This document shows positions 41,698-51,040 of a DNA stretch of 64,000 bases, one piece after another. The first letter of the stretch is position 1; each line of letters starts with the position of its first letter. The DNA lies in assembly GCA_021811435.1 (NCBI GenBank), contig JAJZOR010000004.1, forward strand, positions 1 to 64,000, in the 5' to 3' direction. Below the pieces are notes generated by a model. It was given only the letters and a program-made list of their open reading frames with translations, was not told where the DNA came from and ran no database searches. Origin of the DNA: Microcaldota archaeon. Its GTDB lineage: Archaea > Micrarchaeota > Micrarchaeia > Micrarchaeales > Micrarchaeaceae. A program made the translations under genes and the position numbers.

Positions 41698-41922
41698 TCC
41701 TGTCATGTAGAGGTTGGCGCCCTAAAGGACTGGCAGGTTTAAAGAATTTGCAGGTAAGATAAAGAATGGAATTGCCTTTTCAGGAAGGCAGTGTGAAGCG
41801 CGGGACATCACACTTTTAGGTCTTTTGCAGCTCTAAATAAGGAGGGGGGCGCTGCGCATGCAGCATTTTACGTCATGTCGCCGGGATGCTATAAGACACT
41901 GTAAACCAACAAAGTGACGCCA
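41698..41922. other. Intergenic region before mcm
   Basis: About 225 bases without a credible gene between metG and mcm. It holds small self-complementary pieces (GCGCTGCGC near 41850, CCTTTTCAGGAAGG near 41774) and AT-rich boxes that may be the mcm promoter. Nothing else could be supported. Confidence 0.4.
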
Positions 41923-43986
41923 ATGGCCGATGCGATAATGGAAGGGATGAAGATAAAGTTCGACGACTTCTTCGAACGCTATTACAGGGACAAGATAAAC
42001 GACATGATAATAGGGCTGCCTTCGAAAAGGAGCCTGCTCGTGAACGTCAAGGACCTTGAGCTGTTCGACCCAGACCTGGCGAGCGAGCTGATCAACAGGC
42101 CAGACATAGTGCTCGAGGCCGCGTACCTGGCGCTCAAGTCGAAGTGCGAGGGCGTAGTTATAGGTGATACGGAGACGCATCCGCGGTTCTTCAGCCAGAG
42201 CGTGAACACGCCGCTAGTGCAGGACGTGGGAGCCGCGTACATAGGCAAGCTGATACTGCTGGACAGCCTCGTAGTGAAAAGGTCCGAGATAATACCGAGG
42301 GTGCATCTCGGCGCGTACAAATGCTCGTACTGCGACGCGGTGTACAAGTTCAGAGTGGACAAGGAGGAGGTCCCGGAAGTCTGTCCGCAATGCAAGAGGA
42401 AGTCACTCAAGGACATGCCGGAGGATTCGAAATTCATAAACCTGCAGAAGATAGCCGTGCAGGATCCGCTTGAAAAACTCAGGGGCAATTCGCCGACATG
42501 GCAGCTCGAGGTGTGGATGGAGGACGACCTGGTCAACAGCGTCATCCCCGGCGACAGGGTGGACCTGACCGGCATACTCAGGATACGCGAGAGGAGAAAC
42601 GCGAAGGGCAAGCAGGACAGGGACTTCTACACCATGTTCCTTGATACGGTTTCCATAATGCACAAGCAGAGGGAATTCTCTGACCTGTCTATATCCGATG
42701 AGGAGGAGAGGCAGATACGCGAGTTCTCTAAGGATCCGCAGATATTCGACAAGATAACGCGCTCGATAGCGCCGTCAATCTACGGGTACGGCGAGATAAA
42801 GCAGGCCGTGGCGCTGCAGCTGTTCGGCGGCACGCCGGGCAAGATGCTGGTGGACGGTGGCCTTATCAGAAGCGACATGCATATCCTGCTCATAGGGGAT
42901 CCCGGAAGCGCCAAGACGAGGATATTGCAATCAGTGTCGAGGCTTGTACCGAAGGGCATATACGTCAGCGGGAAATCCGTGACAGGGGGCGGAATGACGG
43001 CTGTCGCAGAGAGAGATGAATTCTCTGAGGGAGGATGGACGTTGAAAGCAGGGGCCCTGGTTCTGGGATCGGGCGGAATCGTATGCATCGACGAGTTTGA
43101 TAAGATAGGCGACGAGGACAGGGCATCGCTGCACGAAGCGCTCGAATCGCAGACGATAAGCGTCGCAAAGGCTGGCATAGTGGCCACGTTCAACGCCAAG
43201 GCCGCGGTGCTGGCCGCCGCGAACCCGAAGTTCGGCAGGTTCGACCCCAACATGTACCCATCGGAACAGTTCGACATACCGCCGACGCTGCTGTCCAGGT
43301 TCGACCTGATATTCCCGATAAAGGACCAGATGGACGAGGAGCAGGACAGGAACATAGCGAAGCACATACTCATACAGCACGAAGCCGCAGGCGCGGTCAT
43401 AGCCGAGATAGAGGATTACCAGCAGGTTGAGTTGCCGCCCATAAACGAGCTGCTGCTGCGCAAGTACATAGCGTTCGCCAAGAGGAGCATAATGCCGCGC
43501 CTTGGGCAGGACGCTGCTAGCAGGATACAGACGTATTACGTGGAGCTCAGGAAGGCCGGGCTGCGCCAGGGCGCGGTGCCGATAACGCCGAGGCAGATAG
43601 AGGGCCTAGTCAGGATGGCTGAGGCGAGCGCCAAGACCAGGCTGTCTCCAACGGTAGAGCTGCAGGACGCGGAGCGCGCGATATGGCTAAGCGAATTCAT
43701 GCTAAAGACCCTCGCAGTGGACAGGGGCGGGAGGAAGGACATTGACATAATACTTACGGGCATGCCGCGCGAGAAGGTCGACAAGATAAACACCATGCTC
43801 TCTATAATAAGGGGCCTGCAGGAGAAAGAGGGCAGCGCCAGGATCCAGAGCATAAGGGAGGAGGGCGAGAAAGCCGGGCTTGACATCGGCACTATAGAGA
43901 AGCTGATATCTGAACTGGAGAAGAGCGGGGACGTCTACAGCCCCAGGCCCGGAGTGATAATGATACCAAAGGACAAGGGCGAGTAA
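41923..43986 (+). CDS. mcm: Replicative DNA helicase MCM
   Basis: The AAA+ replicative helicase, active as a hexamer. The N-terminal OB part has a zinc site (CSYCDAVYKF ... CPQCKRK). The AAA+ core has Walker A GDPGSAKTRIL, Walker B GGIVCIDEFDKI, sensor 1 AAANPKFGRF and the arginine-finger block LLSRFDLIFPI. A winged-helix tail ends the protein. The start is ATG 41923; GTG 41914 is three codons upstream. It has no visible partner gene here. Confidence 0.96.
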   Translation: MADAIMEGMKIKFDDFFERYYRDKINDMIIGLPSKRSLLVNVKDLELFDPDLASELINRPDIVLEAAYLALKSKCEGVVIGDTETHPRFFSQSVNTPLVQDVGAAYIGKLILLDSLVVKRSEIIPRVHLGAYKCSYCDAVYKFRVDKEEVPEVCPQCKRKSLKDMPEDSKFINLQKIAVQDPLEKLRGNSPTWQLEVWMEDDLVNSVIPGDRVDLTGILRIRERRNAKGKQDRDFYTMFLDTVSIMHKQREFSDLSISDEEERQIREFSKDPQIFDKITRSIAPSIYGYGEIKQAVALQLFGGTPGKMLVDGGLIRSDMHILLIGDPGSAKTRILQSVSRLVPKGIYVSGKSVTGGGMTAVAERDEFSEGGWTLKAGALVLGSGGIVCIDEFDKIGDEDRASLHEALESQTISVAKAGIVATFNAKAAVLAAANPKFGRFDPNMYPSEQFDIPPTLLSRFDLIFPIKDQMDEEQDRNIAKHILIQHEAAGAVIAEIEDYQQVELPPINELLLRKYIAFAKRSIMPRLGQDAASRIQTYYVELRKAGLRQGAVPITPRQIEGLVRMAEASAKTRLSPTVELQDAERAIWLSEFMLKTLAVDRGGRKDIDIILTGMPREKVDKINTMLSIIRGLQEKEGSARIQSIREEGEKAGLDIGTIEKLISELEKSGDVYSPRPGVIMIPKDKGE

Positions 43987-44027
43987 GCGGTGGTTTTGTA
44001 GCGCTCAGGGTTATAGAGTACAGGCAG

Positions 44028-44984
44028 ATGTCGCAGATACTAGTAATGTTCATGATAGTGCAGTTCCTCGGACTGCTGCTGGCGACGCAGTGGTATTATG
44101 GGGTGCCGTCGTCGTATCTTTCGAGCACCCAGGCGGTGTCCGGCGCGGCAGGCACGCTCATATACATAGCGTACATAATCGGTTTCAGCCTGCTCATAGT
44201 CATAGTTCTGAGGTTCTACAACGGCGAGCTGCTCTTCCGCGTGCTGGAGGCCCTGGTCATCTTCATATCCTCATTCTTCGTGTTCCTTATAGTGGCAGGA
44301 ACACTGAACAGTTCCGCGTACGTCAACGTCGCGGGCTCCCCTGTGCCGATATATCTTATGGCAGCCACGCTTGCTGCGCTGCTGCTCGTGGTTCTTAAGA
44401 ACAAATGGCCCAGGCTGAGGAACACTACGGCTATGATAGCAAGCGTAGGGGTGGGTATAGTGCTGGGCGTAAGCTTCCCGTTCTCGTTCGCCTACCTCTT
44501 CATGGTGGTGCTTGCAGTGTACGACTTCATAGCGGTATTCATCACGAAGCACATGATAACCATGGCCAAGGCCATGTCATCGATGAACCTATCGTTCCTT
44601 GTGGGGGTGAACGAGGTGGAGGCAGTGCCCGAGGAATCCATAGGCAAGAAGGAGATGCTCGGTTACAGGAAGGAGCTGGCGGAGGCCAGGAGAAAGAGCC
44701 CTGCGATGAGGCAGATAATAGACAGCAAATTCGTGCCGTTCGCGGCCCACATAGAGCTGGGCACGGGGGACCTCGGCGTGCCGCTCATGCTCGCGGTTGC
44801 GGCCTACAGGGTCAGCCTCAACTTCACGCTCAGCCTTTTCATAACAATCGGCGCGACAGCCGGCCTGATCGTGACCATGTACATACTAAGGAAGTACAAG
44901 AGGGCGCTGCCTGCGATACCGCCATTGCTTGCGGGCATAACAGTTGCAATGCTCGCTTACCTGCTTGTTTACGGATATATATGA
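44028..44984 (+). CDS. Presenilin/signal peptide peptidase-type membrane protease (A22)
   Basis: An intramembrane aspartyl protease of the archaeal presenilin family. The two catalytic motifs are visible: YD in VVLAVYDFIAVFITKH and GxGD in HIELGTGDLGVPLML. The conserved PAL-like motif appears as PAIPPLLAG near the C-terminus. Nine membrane helices fit the family. A hydrophilic loop (about residues 185-235) separates the two Asp helices. Substrates are unknown; signal-peptide remnants or pilin-type leaders are possible. Confidence 0.9.
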   Translation: MSQILVMFMIVQFLGLLLATQWYYGVPSSYLSSTQAVSGAAGTLIYIAYIIGFSLLIVIVLRFYNGELLFRVLEALVIFISSFFVFLIVAGTLNSSAYVNVAGSPVPIYLMAATLAALLLVVLKNKWPRLRNTTAMIASVGVGIVLGVSFPFSFAYLFMVVLAVYDFIAVFITKHMITMAKAMSSMNLSFLVGVNEVEAVPEESIGKKEMLGYRKELAEARRKSPAMRQIIDSKFVPFAAHIELGTGDLGVPLMLAVAAYRVSLNFTLSLFITIGATAGLIVTMYILRKYKRALPAIPPLLAGITVAMLAYLLVYGYI

Positions 44985-45069
44985 AAATCGTAGCATGCGC
45001 TGTATGCGTTTCCACCCAACATGACAAAAAGCTCTAAATACTTTAAATGAGCTTAAGTGGTCTGCTGAT

Positions 45070-45104
45070 GCAGCACGGTTGTCCGGGGGGTGCCGTGCCG
45101 CTGC
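45070..45104. other. GC-rich hairpin upstream of the Lon-like protease gene
   Basis: GCAG+CACGG (45070-45078) pairs with CCGTG+CTGC (45093-45104, one 3-base bulge) around a 14-base loop. It lies about 30 bases before the protease start, after an AT-rich promoter-like stretch (45035-45050), so it may be in the leader RNA. Function unknown. Confidence 0.4.
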
Positions 45105-45134
45105 TGATTGATTAGGTTAATTTGGTGATACGAA

Positions 45135-47006
45135 ATGAGGACTTTTGGCTGCTTTATCTTCACAGCGATGATTGCCGCATTTGCTCAGATGGCCGCGGGA
45201 GCGGTGGTAGGGACGGCGATGATACATGCGCCTGCTGTCATTCTCGGCAACAACACAGGCAGCCTGACTGTAATAAATCTGACGGTGACGGACGGCAGGG
45301 GAAACGTCTCTATAGTCGGCCCTGCCGAGGTGGCGCAGTCAACGCTGCAGTCGGCGCAGACGGCGGTCTACTACGCTGCGAAGTACCTGAACGTGAACCA
45401 GTACAACTACAATTTCACTTACGACATACAAGACGACTATTCGAACGTATCCGGGCCTAGCGCGGGGGCTGCGATGACGCTTCTGGCGATTTCTGCGCTG
45501 TCGCACAAGCCGCTGGAGCAGGATTTCACTATAACGGGCACCATAAGCCCGAACGGGTCCATAGGCGAGATAGGCGGAGTGTATGACAAGGTGAGCGCCG
45601 CAGCCGCTTCGGGAATGAAATACGCGCTGGTGCCTGCAGTCCAATACGGCAGCGGCGAGGCCGTGCTTTACCTTCTCGTACAGGAAACTTTCGGCATACC
45701 GCTGATACAGGTAAGCAACATAAGCGACGCGCTACCCTATGGCTACGGCAGTTACAGGACGCTCAACGGCACTTCGTACAACTTCTACACCGACTACAAA
45801 ATGCACGGCCTCGGGGATGCAAACATACTGTGCAGCAACGGATGCAACTCCAGCGCGTTCGCTGCCCTGGCTAACTTCACGATAAACTTCACGCGCAACG
45901 AGATAAACATCCTGGCATCGTATCCGGCCTTTAATGCGACCACCGCGCAGCTGAGCCGCGTACTCAACCAGAGCGCGCAGCTTGATGCGAAAGGCTACTA
46001 CTATTTGGCCGCGGACGAAGCATTCCTGGACTACCAGAACGCATTTTATTTCGACAACCACCTCGTGACCAGGAGCGGAGGCCTTAGCACGCTGCAGGGC
46101 ATAGGCAGATTCTGCGCGGATTTCATACCGCCGCAGCTGACGTCCAGCAACTACGAGTATGTGCTGGGCGGAGAGCTCAGGCAGGCGTGGGGCAATTACA
46201 CGATAAGCAGCGCGGTGAGCAGCTACAACCAGACCGGATTCGACACTGATGAAGTGCTTTATGAGATGTCGAACGGGGCCAACGCGAACGGATGGTGCAA
46301 TGCGGCGCATGAGATGTACGGCCTGGCCAGCGATATAGGAGGGCAGGTCGTCACGGTGTCGCCGTCGCTCAATTCAGTGGCGCTCAACAGGATAGACAGG
46401 GCATTGGCCTACGGGCCAGGGCTCTATCTCAGCACCGCCGAGACCGCATACAAGCAGGGCAATTATCCGCTGGCCATACTGGACGCGGATTACGCTTATG
46501 CGCTGTCGTCCGGGGCCAACGCGACCGCAGCCCAGAAATACAACATGACCGTAGCGCTTGAATCGAACTCGAGCTACGGCATCTGGGCCTCGCAGTTCGC
46601 GGACGAATCCAAATTCTACCTTTACGAGTCAAAGGCAGCGAACAACGCCACCAATGCAAGCGGCTACCTGGATCAGGCTTACTCGACCGCACTGCTGGCC
46701 AGCCAGATGAGTAGGGACATGCAGGCCATATACGGCGGGCTGGAGCCCACTGGGCAGACGATTCAGGGCGCCAAGGTTAACGGCACGGCATACAACGTGC
46801 CTAGCATAGTGGACTTCTCGCAGGTGGAGGCTGAGCTGGGACAGCTCGACAAGCTCATGACAGCATTATTTATAGTTATTGCAGGCATATTCATTGTCAA
46901 CACCGCGATTTGGATCCTCATGATAAGGGAGCGCCGCGAAAGGAAGGCGGCGCGGGAGGGCGCGAAGAGGGAGGCGCAGGCGGCGAAGCAGAAATATTCC
47001 AGGTGA
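45135..47006 (+). CDS. Secreted, membrane-anchored Lon-like (S16) serine protease
   Basis: A signal peptide (residues 1-22) leads to a Lon-type proteolytic domain with SGPSAGAAMTLLAISAL (catalytic Ser) and GSIGEIGGVYDKVSAAAASGMKYALVP (catalytic Lys). This matches the archaeal ATPase-free S16 proteases (COG1750-like). A long helical domain with many N-x-S/T sites follows, then one C-terminal membrane helix (FIVIAGIFIVNTAIWILMI) and a basic tail. The active domain should therefore sit outside the cell. No AAA+ ATPase domain is present. Confidence 0.88.
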   Translation: MRTFGCFIFTAMIAAFAQMAAGAVVGTAMIHAPAVILGNNTGSLTVINLTVTDGRGNVSIVGPAEVAQSTLQSAQTAVYYAAKYLNVNQYNYNFTYDIQDDYSNVSGPSAGAAMTLLAISALSHKPLEQDFTITGTISPNGSIGEIGGVYDKVSAAAASGMKYALVPAVQYGSGEAVLYLLVQETFGIPLIQVSNISDALPYGYGSYRTLNGTSYNFYTDYKMHGLGDANILCSNGCNSSAFAALANFTINFTRNEINILASYPAFNATTAQLSRVLNQSAQLDAKGYYYLAADEAFLDYQNAFYFDNHLVTRSGGLSTLQGIGRFCADFIPPQLTSSNYEYVLGGELRQAWGNYTISSAVSSYNQTGFDTDEVLYEMSNGANANGWCNAAHEMYGLASDIGGQVVTVSPSLNSVALNRIDRALAYGPGLYLSTAETAYKQGNYPLAILDADYAYALSSGANATAAQKYNMTVALESNSSYGIWASQFADESKFYLYESKAANNATNASGYLDQAYSTALLASQMSRDMQAIYGGLEPTGQTIQGAKVNGTAYNVPSIVDFSQVEAELGQLDKLMTALFIVIAGIFIVNTAIWILMIRERRERKAAREGAKREAQAAKQKYSR

Positions 47007-47022
47007 GTTTATAACCGATGTA

Positions 47023-47181
47023 TTGCCAGGTAAGGTATGCGTGTCATGCGGCCATCTGAGCAGCGAGTACACCGAATTCTCTTGCCCAAAATGCGGGAAG
47101 AGCGACGTAATAAGATGCTATCACTGCAGGGAGATATCGAACACATATAAGTGCGCGGAGTGCGGCTTCGAGGGACCATAA
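47023..47181 (+). CDS. Small zinc-ribbon protein
   Basis: A 52-residue product with three zinc-knuckle-like CxxC pairs and one more Cys-x-x-Cys: CVSCGHL, CPKCGK, CYHCRE and CAECGFEGP. Very small archaeal zinc-ribbon proteins with this layout are often found beside aEF-1beta and are thought to bind RNA. The stop TAA overlaps the EF-1beta ATG (47181), so the two are translationally coupled. The start is a TTG at 47023, because the only nearby ATG (47018) is out of frame. Confidence 0.85.
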   Translation: MPGKVCVSCGHLSSEYTEFSCPKCGKSDVIRCYHCREISNTYKCAECGFEGP

Positions 47182-47432
47182 TGTCCAAGGCCACTATATT
47201 ATTCAAGGTCTATCCGTCGGATCCGGACAAGGTGCCGCAGACGATGGACAGCATAAAGGCCGCGATGAACCCATCGGGAATGCAGGCCCAGGAGGTCGCT
47301 TTCGGCATAAAGCTGATAAAAGTGCTTTTCGTGTACGACCCGAAGCAGACAGGCTCATCGCAGCTGGAGGAACAGCTGAAGAAGGTTCCCGGCGTAAGTG
47401 AGATAGAAGTCGAGGAAGAGTCCCTGATGTGA
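47181..47432 (+). CDS. ef1b: Elongation factor 1-beta
   Basis: The archaeal nucleotide exchange factor for EF-1alpha (83 residues). The start ATG overlaps the preceding stop. Typical blocks are ATILFKVYPSDPDK, VAFGIKLIKVLFVYDP and the ending VPGVSEIEVEEESLM. Confidence 0.94.
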   Translation: MSKATILFKVYPSDPDKVPQTMDSIKAAMNPSGMQAQEVAFGIKLIKVLFVYDPKQTGSSQLEEQLKKVPGVSEIEVEEESLM

Positions 47433-47551
47433 AGCCGCGCCTGCATAAATGCATATTCCTACGTAATACCGGCGGCGCGCCCCGGAGGATGCAGGCTGAT
47501 TCGCAACGCTTGCCCAGTAAAGAATAAAAGAAGCGAAGACGATTTGATTAT

Positions 47552-48127
47552 ATGGAACATGAGAGTGGCGAAAGTGCCAGCATGGTGCTAAACTTCGAGC
47601 TGAGCAAGAAGCGTTTCGTGAAAATAAGCTTTAAGGAGATGAAGAAGTTCTCCGAGGACCTCGCCACCGAGATACTTAAGCGCTATGGCGCGCCCGACAT
47701 CATCGTATACGCGCAGAGGGGCGGTATGCTCATTGCCAGACTGCTCAGCGACGCGCTGGACGTGCGCGACATGGTCTGCGTAAGCGCAAGGTACTATTCC
47801 AAATCCAACACGAGATACGCGAGCGTGAAGACCGGCAACGTGCCAAGGCTGGACGCCAAGGGCTATGTTCTTGTTGTGGACGACATAGCCGATACTGGGA
47901 AGACGCTCAAGAAGATATGCGGCGACATACGCTCGAAATCCATGGTCAGGGTGGTGACCTGCACCTTCGGAATGAAACCGCAGTCGGTCATAAAGCCGGA
48001 TTTCTGCGCCTTCAGGGTAAGCAACGACACGTGGGCCATATTCGAATACGAGGAGTTCGAGACTACCAGGAACTTCTCGCAGACCGGCAACGAAGCGGGG
48101 CTCAGGTTCATAAAGCAGAATTTCTAG
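47552..48127 (+). CDS. Purine-type phosphoribosyltransferase
   Basis: A type I phosphoribosyltransferase with the PRPP-binding loop VLVVDDIADTGKTLKKI near residue 110 and the upstream IIVYAQRGGMLIARLLSDAL. The layout fits xanthine/guanine or hypoxanthine transferases of nucleotide salvage. The base cannot be decided by sequence alone. The start is ATG 47552, or ATG 47582 where similarity begins. Its 3' end overlaps the convergent Mut7-C gene by 20 bases. Confidence 0.85.
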   Translation: MEHESGESASMVLNFELSKKRFVKISFKEMKKFSEDLATEILKRYGAPDIIVYAQRGGMLIARLLSDALDVRDMVCVSARYYSKSNTRYASVKTGNVPRLDAKGYVLVVDDIADTGKTLKKICGDIRSKSMVRVVTCTFGMKPQSVIKPDFCAFRVSNDTWAIFEYEEFETTRNFSQTGNEAGLRFIKQNF

Positions 48128-48605
48128 CTGCGAGCCTGGCCACCCTCGCCAGCCTTTTCCTTATGCTGATCCAGTGGGTGCCCTGCCAGTAGAGCTTGCC
48201 GCACCGCCTGCAGTAGTAGAATCCATCGTATCTTGACGCAATGGCATCAGGTATGCCGCGGCGGGCGGCGAACTCTGGCGAGACCCTGTTCAGCGGAGAG
48301 CAGCATCTCGGGCAGAAGGTCTCCGCAGGGTCGGTGCGGGCATTGAGGCGCAGCGACCTTATTACATATGCCAGCTGCCTGTCGAGGTCGTGCTGGGTCA
48401 CGAGGATGGAGGTTATGCCGCGCTTCCGCGCCCTGAGTGAAAGCGCTACGTCAGACGTCAGCAGTATGGCCTTTGACCTCTTCGAATGCCTCAGTATCGC
48501 GTCGTCCCCTTGCGCTGGCACGTCCATCGCGGGGATGCCGGCCAGCCTGAGCCACCTTGCGACCTTCGCCAGCATGACGTCGGCCAGAATGCACCTTTTT
48601 GACAT
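48108..48605 (-). CDS. Mut7-C RNase domain protein
   Basis: The N-terminal half is a PIN-like Mut7-C domain: ILADVMLAKVARWLRLAGIPAMD, then RSKAILLTSDVALSLRARKRG. The C-terminal half is a zinc ribbon (CPRCCSPLNRV ... YYCRRCGKLYWQGTHW). Stand-alone archaeal members are suspected RNases of unknown target. The start is ATG 48605. It overlaps the convergent phosphoribosyltransferase gene and is divergent from rad50. Confidence 0.88.
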   Translation of the reverse strand: MSKRCILADVMLAKVARWLRLAGIPAMDVPAQGDDAILRHSKRSKAILLTSDVALSLRARKRGITSILVTQHDLDRQLAYVIRSLRLNARTDPAETFCPRCCSPLNRVSPEFAARRGIPDAIASRYDGFYYCRRCGKLYWQGTHWISIRKRLARVARLAARNSAL

Positions 48606-48685
48606 GGTGAAACGCCGATTTTTCAGCATACTATTTAATAGCCGCGAGATAAATATCTGTGTCCGGGGGACACGGTGCTTGCCGC

Positions 48686-50989
48686 ATGATAAGATCGATA
48701 GAGCTTATCAACTGGAAAACACACAGGCATACCAAGCTAGAGTTCAAGAGCGGCGTCAATGTCCTAATAGGCATAATGGGCGCAGGCAAGAGCTCGGTGC
48801 TCGACGCCATTTCGTTCGCGCTTTTCGGCACATTCCCAGCGCTAAAAAGCAGGAGGGTGGCGTCATCCGACCTTATAACAAACAGGCCGGAGGAGGAGCA
48901 GGAGGCGACCGTCAAGCTGGATTTCGATGCGAACGGCAGCGTGTATTCGGTTTCCAGGACCATAAGCCTGCGCGGGAGCAGCACAGCCAAGCTCGAGAAG
49001 GACGGCAGCTATGTGCAGGCGCAGGCGGAGAGGGTCAACGAAGAGATAGGGCAGGTGCTCAAGATAGACTACGACACGTTCTCGCGCGCCATCTACGCGG
49101 AGCAGAACAACCTGGACTATTTTTTGGAGCTCACGAAGAGCGACAGGAAGAAGCAGATAGACGGAATGCTCGGCCTGGACCAGTTCGCTGCAGCTGAGGA
49201 CAACGCCACCTCGCTGATAAACAGCATAAAGGCAATGATAAGCGACGAGGAGGGCACGCTGGCGCAGATCGACATAAAGTCGTACAGGGCGCAGCTCGAG
49301 AAGCTTGCTGGCGAGAGGAAGGCGATGGAGGGCGAGATGGGCTCGCTCAGGACCGCGGCCAAGGCCGCGGAAACCGAGGCCGAGGCGCTTAGGAAGGAGC
49401 TGGCGGAGGCAAAGGCGCTGCAGTCGAGGAAGAACGCTCTGGCCAAGGAGATCGCGTCGATGGGCGGCAAGATAGCCGCGATGGAGGGGGAACTGGCAGC
49501 GATAGAAAAGCTCCGCATAGACGGCGAGGCCATCCAGGCCGCGCTCAGGGCCAGGAAGGCGGAGAGGGGAGCGATAGACAGGGAGCTGGAACGCCTCAAG
49601 TCGGACTTCAAGGACGCGACGGCGAGGAGCGCGTCGCTTTCGGCAGTGATAAGGGCGAACGAGCTTAAGCTAAAGGAGAGGGACAGGATATCAGGCGAGA
49701 TCGGGGGCAGGAGCCTGGAGTCATCGAAGGATGCGGTGAGGGGCGCGGAGAAGTCGCTAAAGGAGCTGAACGACGCCATAGCGCGCCACAGGGCGCTCGA
49801 GAGGGAAATCGGCTCCTGGCTCGAGGAACTGCGCAAGCACATAGGCAAGTGCCCGCTTTGCGAACGGGAGCTGGACAGCGGCCTTAAGGAGAAGCTGCTC
49901 AAAGACAAGACAGCCCTTCTGGAAAGCACAGCCAAGGAGAGCGAGAAGCTGGCCAGACAGGCGGCGGATTGCGAGACAGCGCTCAATAAGGCGAAGGAGG
50001 AATCCACAAAGCTTGCAGTGTATACGAGCAAACTCAAGGACTACGAGGGGTTGGACGGCGCCATCAGCAAGGACAGGAACGAACTCTCGGCCATAAAGCC
50101 CAGGGCCGCAGAGCTTGAGAAAGGCCTCGAATCCAAGGAGAAGGAACGCGACTCGATGAACGAGGCGATCAACAAGCTTAACGCCGACATGGAGACGGCC
50201 AGGAGGAAGGAGGCCTACTCGAATGATGTGAAGAAGGGCAGGGCGGCATTGGAGCAGAAGGCCGGGGAGATGGATGCCATAAAGGTTGACGACAAGACCG
50301 TTGACCTGCTGCAGGAGAAGCTCGGGAGGAAGGACGTGGAACTGGGCGAGGCAAAGGCGAAACTGGGCGAAGTGACAAGGCATATCGCGACCCTGCAGTC
50401 CCAGATTGAAGACAGGGCCAGGCAGATAGGTGAGTTCGACGCGATAGAGGCGCGGATAGAGAGGCGGAGGGCTTACATAAGCAACCTTAACAAGTTCAAG
50501 ACCGCGCTAATGGACACGGAAGCGCTGCTCAGGAACAGGCTGGTCTCTTCGATAAACGGCCTGATGGACGGGTTGTGGCCCGAGCTGTACCCTTACGGGG
50601 ATTACAGGAGCATAAGGCTGACCAGCAAAAAGGACGACTACCTCCTGGAGGCCGACTTGGGCGGGGGAGACTCTGGCCTGTGGGAACCTGTCGACTCTGT
50701 CGCCAGCGGCGGCGAGAGGACCGTGGCGTGCCTCGTGATGAGGGTTGCGATGTCGATGGTCATAGTGCCTAACCTCAAGTGGATCATACTGGACGAGCCC
50801 ACACACAACCTTGACTCGAACGGCATAGCAAAGCTCATAAGCGTATTGGGCGAGAGCCTGCCAAAGGTGGTGGAGCAGATATTCGTGATAACGCACGAGG
50901 ACGACATGAAGCAGATAGGCTCTGCGGTGGTGTATACGCTTGACAGGGACAAGTCGGCCGATGGCCCGACCACCGTCTCGGAATTATGA
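48686..50989 (+). CDS. rad50: Rad50-type DNA repair ATPase
   Basis: An SMC-like ATPase of double-strand break repair. Walker A is IGIMGAGKSSVL, the signature motif SGGERTVACLVMRV, and Walker B WIILDEPTHNLDS. The two long coiled coils meet at a zinc hook (KCPLCERELD). At about 767 residues it is shorter than usual (around 850-900), with shorter coils. No mre11, herA or nurA gene adjoins it, which is unusual for archaea. The start is ATG 48686; the frame runs from GTG 48659. Confidence 0.93.
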   Translation: MIRSIELINWKTHRHTKLEFKSGVNVLIGIMGAGKSSVLDAISFALFGTFPALKSRRVASSDLITNRPEEEQEATVKLDFDANGSVYSVSRTISLRGSSTAKLEKDGSYVQAQAERVNEEIGQVLKIDYDTFSRAIYAEQNNLDYFLELTKSDRKKQIDGMLGLDQFAAAEDNATSLINSIKAMISDEEGTLAQIDIKSYRAQLEKLAGERKAMEGEMGSLRTAAKAAETEAEALRKELAEAKALQSRKNALAKEIASMGGKIAAMEGELAAIEKLRIDGEAIQAALRARKAERGAIDRELERLKSDFKDATARSASLSAVIRANELKLKERDRISGEIGGRSLESSKDAVRGAEKSLKELNDAIARHRALEREIGSWLEELRKHIGKCPLCERELDSGLKEKLLKDKTALLESTAKESEKLARQAADCETALNKAKEESTKLAVYTSKLKDYEGLDGAISKDRNELSAIKPRAAELEKGLESKEKERDSMNEAINKLNADMETARRKEAYSNDVKKGRAALEQKAGEMDAIKVDDKTVDLLQEKLGRKDVELGEAKAKLGEVTRHIATLQSQIEDRARQIGEFDAIEARIERRRAYISNLNKFKTALMDTEALLRNRLVSSINGLMDGLWPELYPYGDYRSIRLTSKKDDYLLEADLGGGDSGLWEPVDSVASGGERTVACLVMRVAMSMVIVPNLKWIILDEPTHNLDSNGIAKLISVLGESLPKVVEQIFVITHEDDMKQIGSAVVYTLDRDKSADGPTTVSEL

Positions 50990-51040
50990 TCGGTGGGGAA
51001 CGGCGCGGCTGCATGACCGCAGCGCCGGCCGTACCTGCGC

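Noticed and set aside
49117-50037. Ser/Leu-rich minus-strand frame of 306 codons within rad50
   Set aside because: It is antisense to the coiled-coil part of Rad50; the composition mirrors the Glu/Lys/Ala-rich coiled coil.
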